This document shows positions 22,261-38,857 of a stretch of 64,000 bases of DNA, in pieces (position 1 is the stretch's first letter; every line of letters starts with the position of its first letter). The notes beneath the pieces are model-generated. The model ran no database searches. It worked only from the letters and a program-made list of their open reading frames with translations, and was not told the origin of the DNA. The stretch spans positions 11,658,846-11,722,845 of the forward strand of contig NC_060906.1 in NCBI RefSeq assembly GCF_014805685.1, in the 5' to 3' direction. Source of the stretch: Silurus meridionalis. Its lineage: Eukaryota; Chordata; Actinopteri; Siluriformes; Siluridae. A program made the position numbers and the translations under genes.

Positions 22261-22272
22261 ATTTATAAATTC
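22261..22272 (-). promoter_or_regulatory. TATA-like box upstream of the C1q-domain gene
   Basis: The - strand reads GAATTTATAAAT about 110 bases upstream of the start codon. The spacing fits a core promoter with a short 5' UTR, but AT-rich DNA makes chance matches common. Confidence 0.3.
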
Positions 22273-22591
22273 TTCAGCATCAGCGAAAGTGGAATTGAGA
22301 AACTTCCCCATAACTCACATGCGGGTTTATTTTGTAACACTTGACTTTCCAAATTGCAGTATGTTCCCAGTGTTCTGAGAAAAGAGGAAGCTTTGTCCTC
22401 TATAGCAGTTCTAGTCTTACAAGTCGGGTAACACAGGGTCAGGTGCATGTGCTGAGTTCAGTCAGGTACAGAACATTAGGCTGTGGTATTGGAGTGAATG
22501 AGTTACACCCCTGCACCATAGATATCAAGGTTATTCAAGCTGCTTCAGAAATGTCATGGAAAATAATAGTGAAATAATATACCTCATATAT

Positions 22592-22604
22592 GCACGCACA
22601 CACG

Positions 22605-22659
<55 letters not shown>
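22592..22659 (+). repeat. (CA)n microsatellite
   Basis: CA run of about 30 units with a few CG interruptions at the left edge, followed by a short TA run. Confidence 0.95.
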
Positions 22660-22664
<5 letters not shown>

Positions 22665-25444
22665 GGAACCTTAAAAAATACTTGCAAATAGCCAGCACAT
22701 GGTCCTCACAGAATTGTTTTTAAGTGTTTTCATAAATATTTAAAAGTTAGGGTCAAATATTTCGGATGAATTCAGAAAACCAGTTATAATATTTTAAATT
22801 CTTTCCTTTCTGCTTTCTTTTACCACATTGGTTTGTGGTGTTGACAGGAAATCTAATAATAAATCGTTATCTTCCCACCACCCATTTTTTATGTCAAAAC
22901 CAACATATTGTTTTTTTTGGCACCTGTGAGATGCCACTAATTGTTCCAAGATCACGCTTCCAAATTTTCATGAGACATAACATTATGTTTCAGTGCTGTA
23001 TGGATAATAGAATTGATGTTTGTATTATAATTAAATATGTATTGCAAAAATTGCAAAATGCACAAAAATTTCTCTCCGTTTCACCACAAGTAACGAATGA
23101 CTACTAGGTTAGGCACATAATTAAATGACTTTGAAAGCTCATATAATGAATGGTTCACTTCTTCTAAACAGTGTTTTGAAAGCGTAATATTCCAGAATGA
23201 AGTATTACAGACCAACTGTTTTGACTAAATGGATTTTGCCTGAAGAGAATCTGCTCTTGGTGCATTAACTCTCCCAAAGGGGCTCATTAATAACTTAAAG
23301 AAATCACTGTTTTAGCCCAAGCCTTCACAGACCCATAAAAGAGAGAGAGAACTAATAACTGTGTCTAATTGTTTGTTTTTGTAGATGAGATCGATCATAG
23401 TCAGACATTACTCACACATCAAATGACCACTAAGAATCAACCTAAGCTTGCAGAGAAAAGGAAAAAGCAAGAAAGAATAAGCAAGCAAGAAAGAATGTTC
23501 ACCTCATGTTTTTGTATGAACTCTAATATTGTTGAGTTCATACTTGTAGAAAAAAATACTATTGGAAGTTGCATGAGGAAGAACATTTTTATAACATGGG
23601 TTGTGCTGCAGCCCACCAAAGGGATTAGTCTGAAAGCAGTAAATAAGACTGTGGTGTATAATGTCATGATTCTGGTTCTTATGCATGGTCCACCTTGAGT
23701 TTTCATACAAATTCTATATTCTAATCGATCAAGATATTACATTGGGAAGATTTTACTGTGTTACATCACTTTATGTAACATATTTATGATTTTTCTTTAT
23801 TTAAAAACAAACAAACAAACCCCCCCCCGCTTTTGCTTTTAAACATGACAATTACATTAAAAAATTAAATTAAATAATTCCTCTACTGTATGTGTGTGCA
23901 CGTGTTCCACTCTTTTTCAAATGGTGGATATTCCCTACTCATAATCACAATGGCTTCTCTATGTCAGAAGCTGTTTACAAGGTTGATTATTGCAAGGCTC
24001 TGTGCTGACTTTACTAAAAATTTAGAGGTATGTCTTCTACCATAATACTTTCAAGCACATTGTTACAGGATGTATCTGAGCTGGACTTTGATGTGTTTTC
24101 TCAATTTTAAACATTACAGCTCTCATTAAGAATTATAATTGTTTTTTGTCATGTTTACCCCCCCAAAAAAGTATCTTTTAGTTTCCATGTCTTCTATTTT
24201 TTGAGCTAGTTGTGGAAAAGCCATTGCATGTATTTTTCGCCTCTTATAAGCTGTTTTACAGAGGCTAAGGGACTTATTAAAAGAGAAACACCACCAGCCA
24301 TTTTTATTGCTTTGAGACTATAAGAGAAATGTTTGCCCATGTTTGTGCATGTGAGATCATTTCATAAATCTCTCTAACACCATGCAGTCGAGATGCAGGC
24401 TGAATGTAAGGATAATGTAATAAACAAGAGGATAAAAGAGAACAAGAGTGCAAGAAGAGTGGTGAAGTGAAGAGAGGGAGGGGAAATATGTGGAGAGGAA
24501 CGGTTAAAATAATAGACAGGGAGAGGAAAGAGGGAAGATGTAATTAAAAGAAGAAAAATAAAGAGAACTGATGTTATTTTCACACAGAATCTTACATGGC
24601 AAACATCTTTTGAACAAATCCACCAGAATTCCAGCAAGTACTTATTACTTATGTAGTAAAGGTTTAGTTGAAATGTTCAGCAGAAGTGTACTCTTCTTAT
24701 TAGAACAATTTGGGCCTCGTAAAAATTTGTTATAACTTCCTATACGTAGCTTCTAATTACCCATGGAGCAGTACGTATTTAAAATTATATATGTATATAT
24801 TTATTTTTATTGATTACCCATTAGGAGTCTTGAAAAATGGTGTATGTAAAGTATTTCAAAATGTATTTCATATGCCCCATAAGACTTCATTTCCTCATCT
24901 GCTGCATTGTTCGCTGATTTAACTATTGATTTAATTTCTGAGTTATAGACACACTTTGATAGCTCTTGCCAAGATTTGTCTGAATATAATAAATAAAATC
25001 AAAGTTTTGTGAATGAGTGTTAGAGTAGTAGTAAAAAGGCTTATGTTTCAATTCAGAATACATGAAGTAATCCAACATGGCAGCGAGTAAGTCTTTACAC
25101 CGAATATGTCTTGCTCTACAGCATAAAGAAATGCGTTTTCATGTATTAATTCCACCTAATCAAATACTGTCTGAATACCTACAGGATTATACAGCAATCA
25201 TTCATTGTAGCAATTACATAAGAAATTTGGTATTTTTGAAAATCTAGCTGATTCAGATAAAAGATTAGATCTCGTGCTCATGAGTAAATTTACACATAAG
25301 AAGACTAATTAATGTAGTGCATGGATATAGTCAAGATAACTCATATGTAATTCACAAATATAAAGATATATAACTCCCCAACACACTGTAATGTATGTAA
25401 TTTCTCAAACGTCTTAAGCTTTTTGTTTTATATTAATTACATTA
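22660..25444. other. Intergenic stretch without a recognised gene
   Basis: AT-rich DNA. The longest frames (for example 23369-23698 on +) have no recognisable domain and overlap equally long frames on the other strand. A purine-rich patch at 24420-24560 is low complexity. Confidence 0.6.
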
Positions 25445-25740
25445 AAAAGTTAGTAAAGTCAGGTGGTCTATATCAGAATACTTCCAAACCCCAACCCATG
25501 TAAAACATATCTTCATGGAGCTGGCTTTGTGTACTGGTGCATTCTCATGCTGGAACAGATTTGAGTCTCCTAGTTCAATTGAAGGAAAATATAATGCTAC
25601 TGCAAAATATAATGCTACTGCAGCTACTGCAGCCAAAGATTTCCTACACAATTGTGTAGATCCAGGTAGTGCAATTGGCTGTATTAATATTACTGGAGGT
25701 CTTCAACACATGTTGCCACTAGCAAAATATATATAACAGT
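25445..25740 (-). mobile_element. Tc1-derived short element
   Basis: On the - strand it encodes FQHENAPVHKASSMKICF followed by WVGV. This corresponds to the second catalytic-Asp region of a Tc1 transposase (the HDNAPVHK type), here with Asp changed to Glu. A local duplication of the phrase AAATATAATGCTACTGC occurs at about 25588-25620. Terminal repeats are degraded. Confidence 0.65.
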
Positions 25741-27960
25741 TTTTTTTTTTTTACAGATTTTTTTTATACAGTTTTACTACATTCTTTTTTTTTTATTTTA
25801 TAAATGACGCTTAAAGAGTGAAAACACCAAGTTCACTTCATGGTTTCTGTCCCCAGTGCTAATAGTTTGGTAATGAATTAATATAAGATGTTTAATAACA
25901 TTAAGAAAAAGTGTTGTAATTACAATGATTTAGTGTTAAATATTTGTTCTATCCTTAGTCACAAATAAGTTTTCGGGAATAATAATGGCAAAAACTGAAT
26001 AGAACAAAAGCATATCGTATTCTGTGCTATTATATTGTCTTTCCCCATGGCTAATGTGATATGGTGCCTACAGTAAGACTCTTTTGTTAAATATTTCAGG
26101 ACAATAATATCCTGCTACATTTATTCAAGCAGTTTAATGAAGACCAGTATGTCTTTCATGTCCTCTCTATTCACTATTTTTAGACATTTATGGGAAGTTC
26201 TCGAATGCAGACTTTAAACAATTATCCATCAAAGAACCCGAAAATATTTTTCCCTATGAATAGTCCATTCAGGGCTTCAGCAAAACATGATTCATGGTGT
26301 TTGGAAGACAAAGGCTTGTCTTCCTCCTTATTAGATATTTAAAAATGGTACATGTTTTAATCATTTTGTCAGTCAAATTTCAAGGTTTCAAATTCCCAGA
26401 ATATCTGTTCCTACTTTCCAGACAGTTATTAAACTCTTCATTAGATGTTTGGGGCAGAGACCTTTGCAGGGCCATGTACTCGTAGGACTAAACTAATACC
26501 AATAAGATGTTATTTAAGATTAAGCTTCAGTGTTTGGATTTTGTCAACTGTTCATCCATTGTTAAAGTGATATAATATTTCTTTAGTAGTTGCACTATTT
26601 GAAAGGTCCTGTTTGATGCCCCACACTTAAAAGGATCAGCATAAACATGAGCATAGTGTGTATCCAATGGTCCACTGGGTGGCAGTACTGTCTTTGTCTT
26701 CTTGTTTTCTATATACATTTCTTATTTTTCTTCCTTACCTTTGCAGGCATTCCCGTTGGTTTTGTTTCTGATTGCCATTATTTTGTATTTAAGATAAGAA
26801 CTGCAGACTTGTATACTTCTTACAACTGTAAGAACCTGTCTCCTATTCTAGCTACAAAAACATGATCAGTTTTAGTGATTTTGTGACTTTTATATAGATA
26901 TTTTGTGACATTCATGTTATCCAAAGGCATAACATTTTTATAACAGAGCCCATCTCTAATGAACTCACAATTCAAAACAGTTTTTAAGAATTTTATACAT
27001 TCGATTTATTTATCAGTACCCCACAAAATAATGTTAGCCAAAATAACCCAAATTGGACAAGACTGTTTTTCTGCATATCCCTGTATTGGCAAATAGTAAT
27101 GGAACCCAGTATGGATTTCTGCTGTTTTAGACAATGTGATGGTTCAACATGTTGTGCATTCGAGAAGCTCTTCTCGAGAGCTACTGTAGTTTTGTTAGCT
27201 TAAAACAGCCTTGTTGTTCTCTTCTGACTTTGCTCTTTAATAAGACATTTTTGTCTGCAGAACTGTTACTCTCTGGGTGACTGACTTCTCATGCACTTAA
27301 ACACAACTAGGAGTGCCAATGTTTTTTTTGGAAAATACAGAGAGTTTTAAGTGTAAACTTTACTGGAGGATATGCATCATGCATATCTTAGATGCCTTAC
27401 AATAAATGCTGTTTAAAATACTTAAATTGTTGTGTCCTTAACACAGAAATTAAATACAACTTTGGCAGACACTATAACAACATATTACTCTACATGCAAT
27501 TTTTTAATGAAAAGCTAACATTTCCCCTAAACCTCAAATCAGCATATTTATCTTTTCAAACTCCAAAACTGCTTGTTCATTTATCAGTATGCTGACATGT
27601 ACAGATTACAAGAAAATGCCTTTATAATAAAATGCCTGGTTCATCTGTGACTGAGCTAAGGCTATGAAAAGCTGAAGTCTCACCAGCCACCTGCTGTCTT
27701 TGCCTCCTCTCCTGTAAGACAATAGGCAGCTAAACTGATTGCATTGTAAACAAGAAAACTTAATGGAAAAATCCCTTATCAGGGCCAATGCACTTGCCGG
27801 TGGGGAACGAGACGACCTTAATATACCAATTAAATTTTTGCAAATGAATTATACCAAGCAATATTTTCTCCCATTAACATGGTGCTACATCCAATTTATG
27901 GGTCTTTGATAGCAAAGATGTTGAGCAATACTGTGGCAACTCTGGAATGCTGTCTAATTG
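25741..27960. other. Intergenic stretch without a recognised gene
   Basis: AT-rich DNA with poly-T runs near 25740-25800. I see no exon pairs, RNA genes or clear mobile elements. Confidence 0.6.

Positions 27961-27961
<1 letters not shown>

Positions 27962-28010
<49 letters not shown>
27962..28010 (+). repeat. (CA)n microsatellite
   Basis: Pure CA run of about 24 units. Confidence 0.95.
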
Positions 28011-28012
<2 letters not shown>

Positions 28013-29151
28013 TACAGAATAATGATAGACAGGTCATGGTGCAATGAATTTCTTCAGTAATGATGTTCTGGTAGACCATGATTTTTGAATTTTTTGCAGA
28101 CTTGTATCATATGCAGATTTTAGATCCACAGTACATGTCTGACCTGTTGTTCTATTATAATCTTAATAGTTTATACTCCTTAAGTCAAAATGTGCAAGTT
28201 AGTATTAGTAGATTAGTATTTAAAATATTGTTTTAGTTTATATAGGCATTCAACACCAAAGGGGGTGGGGTGGGGGGAACGGTGGTTGGAGTTACCCTCT
28301 GGGTATACGTTTTGCTAACACTGTCATAGCTAGACTTTAAATAGAGTTTGTACGGACATATTGTTTTTCACAAAGTTTGACACAAAGTACTATCTAGATG
28401 ATTTAATTGCACAATTAGTTTGTAGTTATTACAAAAGAGCAAAATTTACCTATTAGTTGTGCAGGAGAAATGTAAGACTTAGTAATTACTGCTACTGCTT
28501 ACGGAATTATTATCTAAATAGCTAAACTCTTACTTACATATTAGTGAGCAATTATGTACTTACTATTTTATATGACAGGAGTTAATAAAAAATATTTATT
28601 TGTTCCTTAAATTCCCCATAGTTACCTAGGGTGTGTTAAACGGTATTGTAAAGTGTTACCAAGAAATGATTTTGGCTGGCAGACGATTACAGGTTCTTTT
28701 TGAGAAACTAGAGCTGAGGTGAAAAAAAGTGAAGAATCTTAGCGGTGCTGATTTGAAGTGCACAAAAGTGCTATGGAAATGGCACATTTTCAAAACCCTA
28801 TGAAACATTGGGGTTACAACCGTGTGCTACACAAATTGCCATCATTTTTCAGGAAATCTTATCTGACACTTAAAATTCTAATCACTGAGCTCAGCTTGAA
28901 AAGTCGAGATCCAAGATGGCAGCACTATTCTTGTGTTAAGTACAGTGAAATGAGGATCTGCTTTTTATGCTTTATTCACTACCTTCACTGGCAGACTGTG
29001 TCGCTGCTGATCGACTCTGGTCAAAAGTTCAATTATAACTGTTTCTGGCAGAGCAGATGACTATAGCAACGTAAAGGTAATGAAGGTAACAAATTGCTTT
29101 TCCATTCACACAAATTACTCTTCTACCTTCCTCATCTATGCCTTTACAGTA
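28011..29151. other. Intergenic stretch without a recognised gene
   Basis: No gene seen. A G-rich stretch (GGGGGTGGGGTGGGGGGAAC, 28260-28279) stands out from the AT-rich background. Confidence 0.6.
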
Positions 29152-29276
<125 letters not shown>

Positions 29277-29479
29277 GAACCTTTAAAAATGTGCTTTGTT
29301 TCCAACGTTTTATGATGTCAATTTATTTATTTTATTTTTATTTCAAAATGTAATATTACATGCCACATTGTTTTGTTCAGATATGCGTTTGTTTTATATT
29401 CAGTAAATTAATTTCTTAAATGTAAATGTATTATTGTTGGCCAATGACTGTTGACCAAAAGGTTAAAGGTCATGAGAGT

Positions 29480-29830
29480 TACAACGCGGGAGAGAGGAGC
29501 AACGCACATGGCGAGAAGAGACTGCGTGTGCTAAAGAAAACGGAGTTTAACCTCTTTCGGAGTATATTTTTGAAAATATTACGGCCCAAATTACATTATC
29601 TCCGCCATCACGTGTAATCAAGGCCTAGCGGCTATCGCATTAGCAACGTGTGTGAACAGTGACTGCAGACGGGATCCAGTTGGATCTGGGATTTTGTTTG
29701 CGACTGGACGTCTTGCGTTGTTGCTGCTGTAAAGATCGCAGGGTTACACTGTGCTCGGATCGGCCTGACTCTCCACGCAGAGGGGATTATTCACTACGCT
29801 AACCGTGAGTTGATGCTGTTTGCGGTTCAT
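29480..29830 (+). promoter_or_regulatory. CpG-dense island, possible promoter or first exon
   Basis: I count about 25 CpG dinucleotides in 350 bases, against almost none in the flanking kilobases. The island contains an E-box-like CATCACGTGTAA and ends in CGCTAACCGTGAGTTG, where GTGAGT at about 29809 would serve as a splice donor on the + strand. No protein is recognisable in it. It could be an untranslated first exon with its promoter, or a relic of an unrecognised GC-rich mobile element. Confidence 0.35.
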
Positions 29831-30192
29831 CTTGGATGGATGTAAGTGCTTCTGTTTTCCAAGTTTCTGCTTAAGAGGATTTCTTTAACTCTTCACACTG
29901 TGAATGTGCACCAACTGAGCCCCAACGAAAACACTACTAGTGTATGTGACTGAGTTGTTGGTTCCTATATACTGCATACAGAACTGAGTTCTTCTGATAG
30001 GCTGTAAAATATTGTGACCTGGGTTTTTGTTGTATTTGTATTATATTTCTTTGTTTTGAGGTCTTTAATTTTACTTTCCATACCATTTGATAAGTATTTT
30101 GGTTTCTATTTTCTAAATATTTAATCCTCTACTGTTTAATGGTTTCATACTTTTTTGTTTTAAACTACAACTACAGCAAAACTAAAACAGCA

Positions 30193-30193
30193 C

Positions 30194-30235
<42 letters not shown>

Positions 30236-30259
30236 TCTTTCTTTCTTTCTTTCTTTCTT
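30193..30259 (+). repeat. (ATCT)n-(TTTC)n microsatellite
   Basis: About ten ATCT units and six TTTC units directly abutting the 3' end of the RTE-like LINE that lies on the - strand. It reads as that element's simple-repeat tail, (GAAA)n then (AGAT)n. Confidence 0.9.
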
Positions 30260-30760
30260 ATTTTGGCTTCTCCCATTAGGGGTCGCCACAGCGGATCATC
30301 TGTCTCCATACCCCCCTGTCCTCTACATCTGCATGTCTTCCCTCACCACATCCATAAACCTCCTCCTTGGCCTTCCTCTCTTCCTTCTTCCTCGCAGCTC
30401 CATCCTCAGCATTCTTCTACCGATATACCCCATGTACCTCCTCTGCACATGTCCAAACCATCTCAATCCCACCTCCCTAACCTTGTCTCCAGAACGTCCT
30501 ACATGCACTGTCCCTATAATAAATTCGTTTCTAATCCTGTCCATCTTCGTTACTCCCAATAAAAATCTCAACATCTTCAGCTCTGCTACCTCCAGCTCCA
30601 CCTCCTGTCTTTTACTCAATGCCACTGTCTCTAAACCATACATCACAGGTCTCACCACAGTCCTATAAACTTTCCCTTTCACTCTAGCAGATACCCCACT
30701 ATCACAAATCACTCCTTTCACTCTTCTCCACCCACTATCTACTATCTTCTATCTACTCTA
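30260..30760 (-). mobile_element. RTE-like LINE, 5'-truncated
   Basis: The - strand frame 30721-30323 encodes the C-terminal part of a non-LTR reverse transcriptase: TVVRPVMYGLETVALSK, ELEVAELKMLRF, RIRNEFI, LRWFGHVQRR and GRRKRGRPRRRFMDVVREDM. After the stop comes GATCCGCTGTGGCGACCCCT and a GAAG-type tail, the familiar 3' end of a fish RTE-type family. The 5' end is lost near 30760. The reading frame is still open over 132 codons, so this copy is fairly young. A second copy of the family flanks the DIRS element at 56.5-60.3 kb. Confidence 0.75.
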
Positions 30761-31740
30761 TCAACATATATAAATGAAAATGTGTCTGAATGTTAGAAAG
30801 CAATGCAGTTGAGCCAAATGTCACCTCACTGTAATTCTAAACAAAAGATCTTATAGTTTTTTTAAATACATAAATTTAATCATTTATCTAAAGTTTTTTA
30901 TACATGATAAATATCATTACAATTATTTCACGCTTGGATCATTTGCTTCATCAGGGAAGGATTTTTACTATAGACTGCTAATGAATTTGTGTGGCTTTAA
31001 GAGCATTGTCTCACATGATTAAGCAAGTGATTTGTTCTGCTGTTATATAATGGCTAAGTTAGTTTGCGCTGTGTGAAAGTTCAGGTTCTGCTCAAGGCCA
31101 GTCCAGCGATGAGGTCAGCAACGAGGTCGTCTGTCAGAGCTATCTTGGAAAACTTGCTCTCACTGATTTGCATAAGGGGTCGTGGGGTCACAGAGCTCTC
31201 TTTGTTGTGGTGCCATACATGGGGGTGTTAGAGACACACCTCAGAAAAGCAGCACACAAACATACACATTAAAAAAAGAGCTGGGGGTGAATCAGCGATG
31301 CTACTTTTCTGTTTTTGGACTTGTGTACAGTATGAAGAGCTTTAGTGTTACGTAAATTTGTAGCCATTTTAAACAAACTAAAATAAAGACTTTATGTACT
31401 TTTAAAAGGTTTAAAAATTTAATTTGTCAAACACACATTGTCGGGCCCCGGAAGAAACCAAATTTTTTTTTAAAAGCACTTGTCGTACGGTCTATTCATT
31501 CTATTGAAATATTTTTTTTATATTCTTATAACATATGTGATGCCTTTCTATTCCTGAATAATGTAGTTTTCTCCACAAATAAATGCAGAATTAGTAGTTA
31601 TTATTATTTGATTTTTATATGTAGCATATAATCATATAAGAACATATATTGCATCTTCTCAGCAATGTATTTGGAGAACAGAAACCATTTGTACATGTAA
31701 TCAACTCTGGGGGGGAAAAAAATATGTGAACATCTCATTC
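30761..31740. other. Intergenic stretch without a recognised gene
   Basis: AT-rich DNA. Nothing supported as gene, RNA or mobile element. Confidence 0.55.
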
Positions 31741-31744
31741 CACA

Positions 31745-32123
31745 TTTAGTTATAATAAATTCCACTCTTTGGGAACACACACCACTAAGTTTTGGAGTGT
31801 GCTTAGTAATGTCAGGTACTGATGTAGGTGAGGAGACCTGGGGTGCATCCAGCAGTCAATAATGTTGAGGGCGGAGCTCTATAGCAGGCCACTCAAGATC
31901 TTCTAATCCATCCAGTGTAAAGCATATCTTCATGAGGCTTGTCTGGTGTGCAGGGGCATTGTCATGCTGGAACAGGTTTGGTCCCCTACTTCAAGGAAAG
32001 GGGAAAATTCAATGCTACCACAGGCAATTGTGTGCCTCCATCTTTGTGGTAACAGTTTGTGAAGGATTCTCCTGTTTCTTTTAAAAATCAGGTGTCCCAA
32101 TACCTTTGTAATATATAGTGTAA
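31745..32123 (-). mobile_element. Tc1-derived short element, well preserved
   Basis: The - strand carries, in order, a TIR of the CACTATATATTACAAAGGTA type, GGGACACCTGA, the CCTTTCCTTGAAGTAGGGGA region, TTCCAGCATGACAATGCCCC, AGATCTTGAGTGGCCTGC and GGATGCACCCCAGGTCTCCT. It is about 380 bp long, too short for an active Tc1, and keeps only the second catalytic-Asp region and the start of the third block of the transposase. Confidence 0.75.
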
Positions 32124-36069
<3,946 letters not shown>

Positions 36070-36447
36070 TGTATTTTATTTTTTTATTCTGGTAATAATG
36101 TAATGTAATTTTAATGTCTTGCAAGTTATTTAACACGTTATTAAACACGTTATTACAGATTACAGGAAATGATTTTCATCTGTTTGGCATTGGTGCTCAG
36201 CAGGATATACAGTAGTTTTACAAGTGTTGGTATAAAACATAACTGAAAGCCGAACCTGACTGTTATTTTGCTCTACTTTTATGTATTTTAAATCAGTTTT
36301 AAGTGCTTACCTACACTTTTCTCCAGTTGCTTTACATTTGACTTGCATAAATCTGAAACACAATACACATACTGAGTATTGAGTCAAGTTTAATGAAGCA
36401 TTAGTTTCATCACAGAACTCTTTTTTCTCTTTGCCAAGCACTGTAAC

Positions 36448-36836
36448 AGTATATAAAGAAAAGTATTGGGACACCTGACTTTTCCAGCAACATGTGGTTC
36501 TTCCACAAACTGTTACCACAAAGTATTAACCAGGAAACCCAGCCCTGTTCCAGCACAACAATGCCCACAGTGCACGCAGCCAGCTCCATGAACATATGGT
36601 TTACATGGGTTGGAGAGGAAGATCTTGAGTGGAAGCTCTATAGCTTTACCTAAGGCCTACTAAACACCTTTGGGAAGAATTGTAACACTGGCTGCACTTC
36701 AGACCTCCTCACCCTACATCAGTACCTCAATTTATTAACATCCTTGTTAATGAAAAATGTTGTTTTCTAATGATGTTCAAAAAAGCACATACAGTTCTTA
36801 TAGTCAGGTGTCCATAAACTTTTGTTCATATAGTGC
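36448..36836 (+). mobile_element. Tc1-derived short element, both tips present
   Basis: Left tip CAGTATATAAAGAAAAGTAT then TGGGACACCTGAC; right tip GTCAGGTGTCCATAAACTTT then a form of TGTTCATATAGTG. The interior has GGTTCTTCCACAAACTGTTA, CTGTTCCAGCACAACAATGC, AGCTCCATGAACATATGG and CACCCTACATCAGTACC. It is the most complete member of this family in the window. Confidence 0.75.
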
Positions 36837-38787
36837 TTGTATCTTTGCATGTATTAGTGCATAATATCATGTTTATCATGTTTACCAAAGACACAGGTTT
36901 AATATAAAGGTGTGCAGTTACTAACTTTTAGACCATATGCAGATCTAGTCCATCTAAACACAGTTTAAAGACCACCAAAGAGCAAAGACCAACACTGAGC
37001 AATGTTTATATGGCTAGTTGGCCATTCCTAGTAGTGGTTGTAGATTCTAGTGTGTTGCACTGGTACAACAGTTACAGCAGCATTTGTGTTTTATTATATT
37101 TTTGGGCACTTACTGTCCACTTTATTCTACACTGCCTTAGGTCCCCGTGATATAATCTGATTCTATATAACACCCATACATTTAAATAATACATACTTTA
37201 TTTTATTATTACTTTACTTTATTATTTTATTTATTTATTTATTTTTTACAAAGAATGAATGCTTGTTTACTGGAAGAAAGTGGGATGGTTCTGAGTAAAC
37301 CATTACAACATTTTAATTGTGCCTGCAAGTCATAGATTTTTTTTTTTTTTTTTACCCACTGCAGTCAGGATGTTGAAGTATAATTCTTTCATTATCAGAT
37401 GCTGAAGCCACTGTATTCCCTACAGACGCATTTGCATGAAAAAAGTAGTAGTATGTTTTTTTTCACACACATTTCAAATACATTACAGTGAGTAAAAGTT
37501 AAAATATATTTCTTTGTGTGGAAAAAGGTACCTTTTTGTCCTTGTTCGAATTAGATGAACTTTTATAGGTGAACAGATGAAAGCAAACGCTGAAATAGTT
37601 ATGCCTCAGACAGACAACTTGGAACAAAGGTGCCAAAATGTTTGGAGAACGTAGTTATATGGAGTCAAAAGCATGCCGTAATTCTAACGGCCACATTATG
37701 TGTTCATATCAGATTCATATTAGTCTTCTTTTATAAAGATAAATGTGTTTCCTGAACAAGCATATGATAAAAGTAAAAACCTTCATGATTATTGCTGAAT
37801 AAATGAATAATAAGTAGCAATGAATAGGTGAACACACACTAGACTGACTGCCTGTTATGTGCCAGAAAAGCATGTTGTCTTTTTTTTCTTCTTTCTGTTT
37901 TCTCTTTCACACACACAGGTGTAGATTTCACCAACAGTCATGTCCCTGGGGCTCACTTGCGCCAACAAATAGCAATGCTGATGGCCCAAGAAAGGCAAGG
38001 CTTTGCATATAAAAGCAAGAGTGTTTGCCATCACAAAAGCAAGAGTGGTGACAAAGCAAATGGTCACTGATTTGTTGCTTTCTGGGACGTTTGTATAACT
38101 GGAATACTCTCAGGTTAAAAGCTAAGTGCCTTTTGTTCTCCCTCTGATAGACTCCCAACTTTGCACACATCTGCTTCTAGTCTGCTCAATTTTTTTTCTA
38201 CAAATACTTTGTATGGACAAGTAGTTTTGGCACAATTCTACATTCCTTCCCATAGATTAATTCTGTAACAACACACTAAGTTGGATGCAAGTCCCATTTT
38301 TTGGATAGGTTAGTTTTGAATAGGCAGGTTAGATGTTTTGCTCTGTTCATTTGTTTGGCACCATTATTTCATCCACCTCTGTTTGGGAGCGTCCTGTATC
38401 AGGCCACTAGTTTAATGAAATGTTTCCACTTCTGCTATTTGCAGTTTTTTCTCCCCTTAATCAAGCTACCATTTTTGTTTCTTTTTCTGCTGTGTTATTG
38501 TATGTAGTTTTACCTTACAATTTTTTCTACTGTATTATAAATATTTGAAAAGTAAAAATATAAAATGATTTCTTTGGTCTTATTTATTTTATCTCCCTGC
38601 AGACACCGTCACAACATACTTGCATGTTACTTTTTTTTGCACCTACACTTAAAAGGGGAACTTAACACTGACAAAGTAAATATTGGGATACAATAAATAG
38701 GAGTAAAATAAATAATAATGATATTAATAAAGTACATCAGTAAAATTATATCCTAAATGTTATAGTGAAATAGTGCATACATTTTTG

Positions 38788-38790
<3 letters not shown>
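36837..38790. other. Intergenic stretch without a recognised gene
   Basis: AT-rich DNA. A segment near 37915-38070 contains a 13-bp word AAAAGCAAGAGTG twice and a (CA)nG acceptor-like sequence, but no partner exon or domain. Confidence 0.55.

Positions 38791-38854
<64 letters not shown>
38791..38854 (+). repeat. (TG)n microsatellite
   Basis: Pure TG run of about 32 units. Confidence 0.95.

Positions 38855-38857
<3 letters not shown>

Noticed and set aside
23369..23698. 109-codon open frame on +
   Set aside because: Lys-rich, AT-driven composition, no recognisable domain, and overlapping frames on the - strand.
37915..38070. Possible exon with a CACACACAG acceptor
   Set aside because: No matching donor, no partner exon and no recognised protein similarity; the repeated AAAAGCAAGAGTG word alone is not evidence of a gene.
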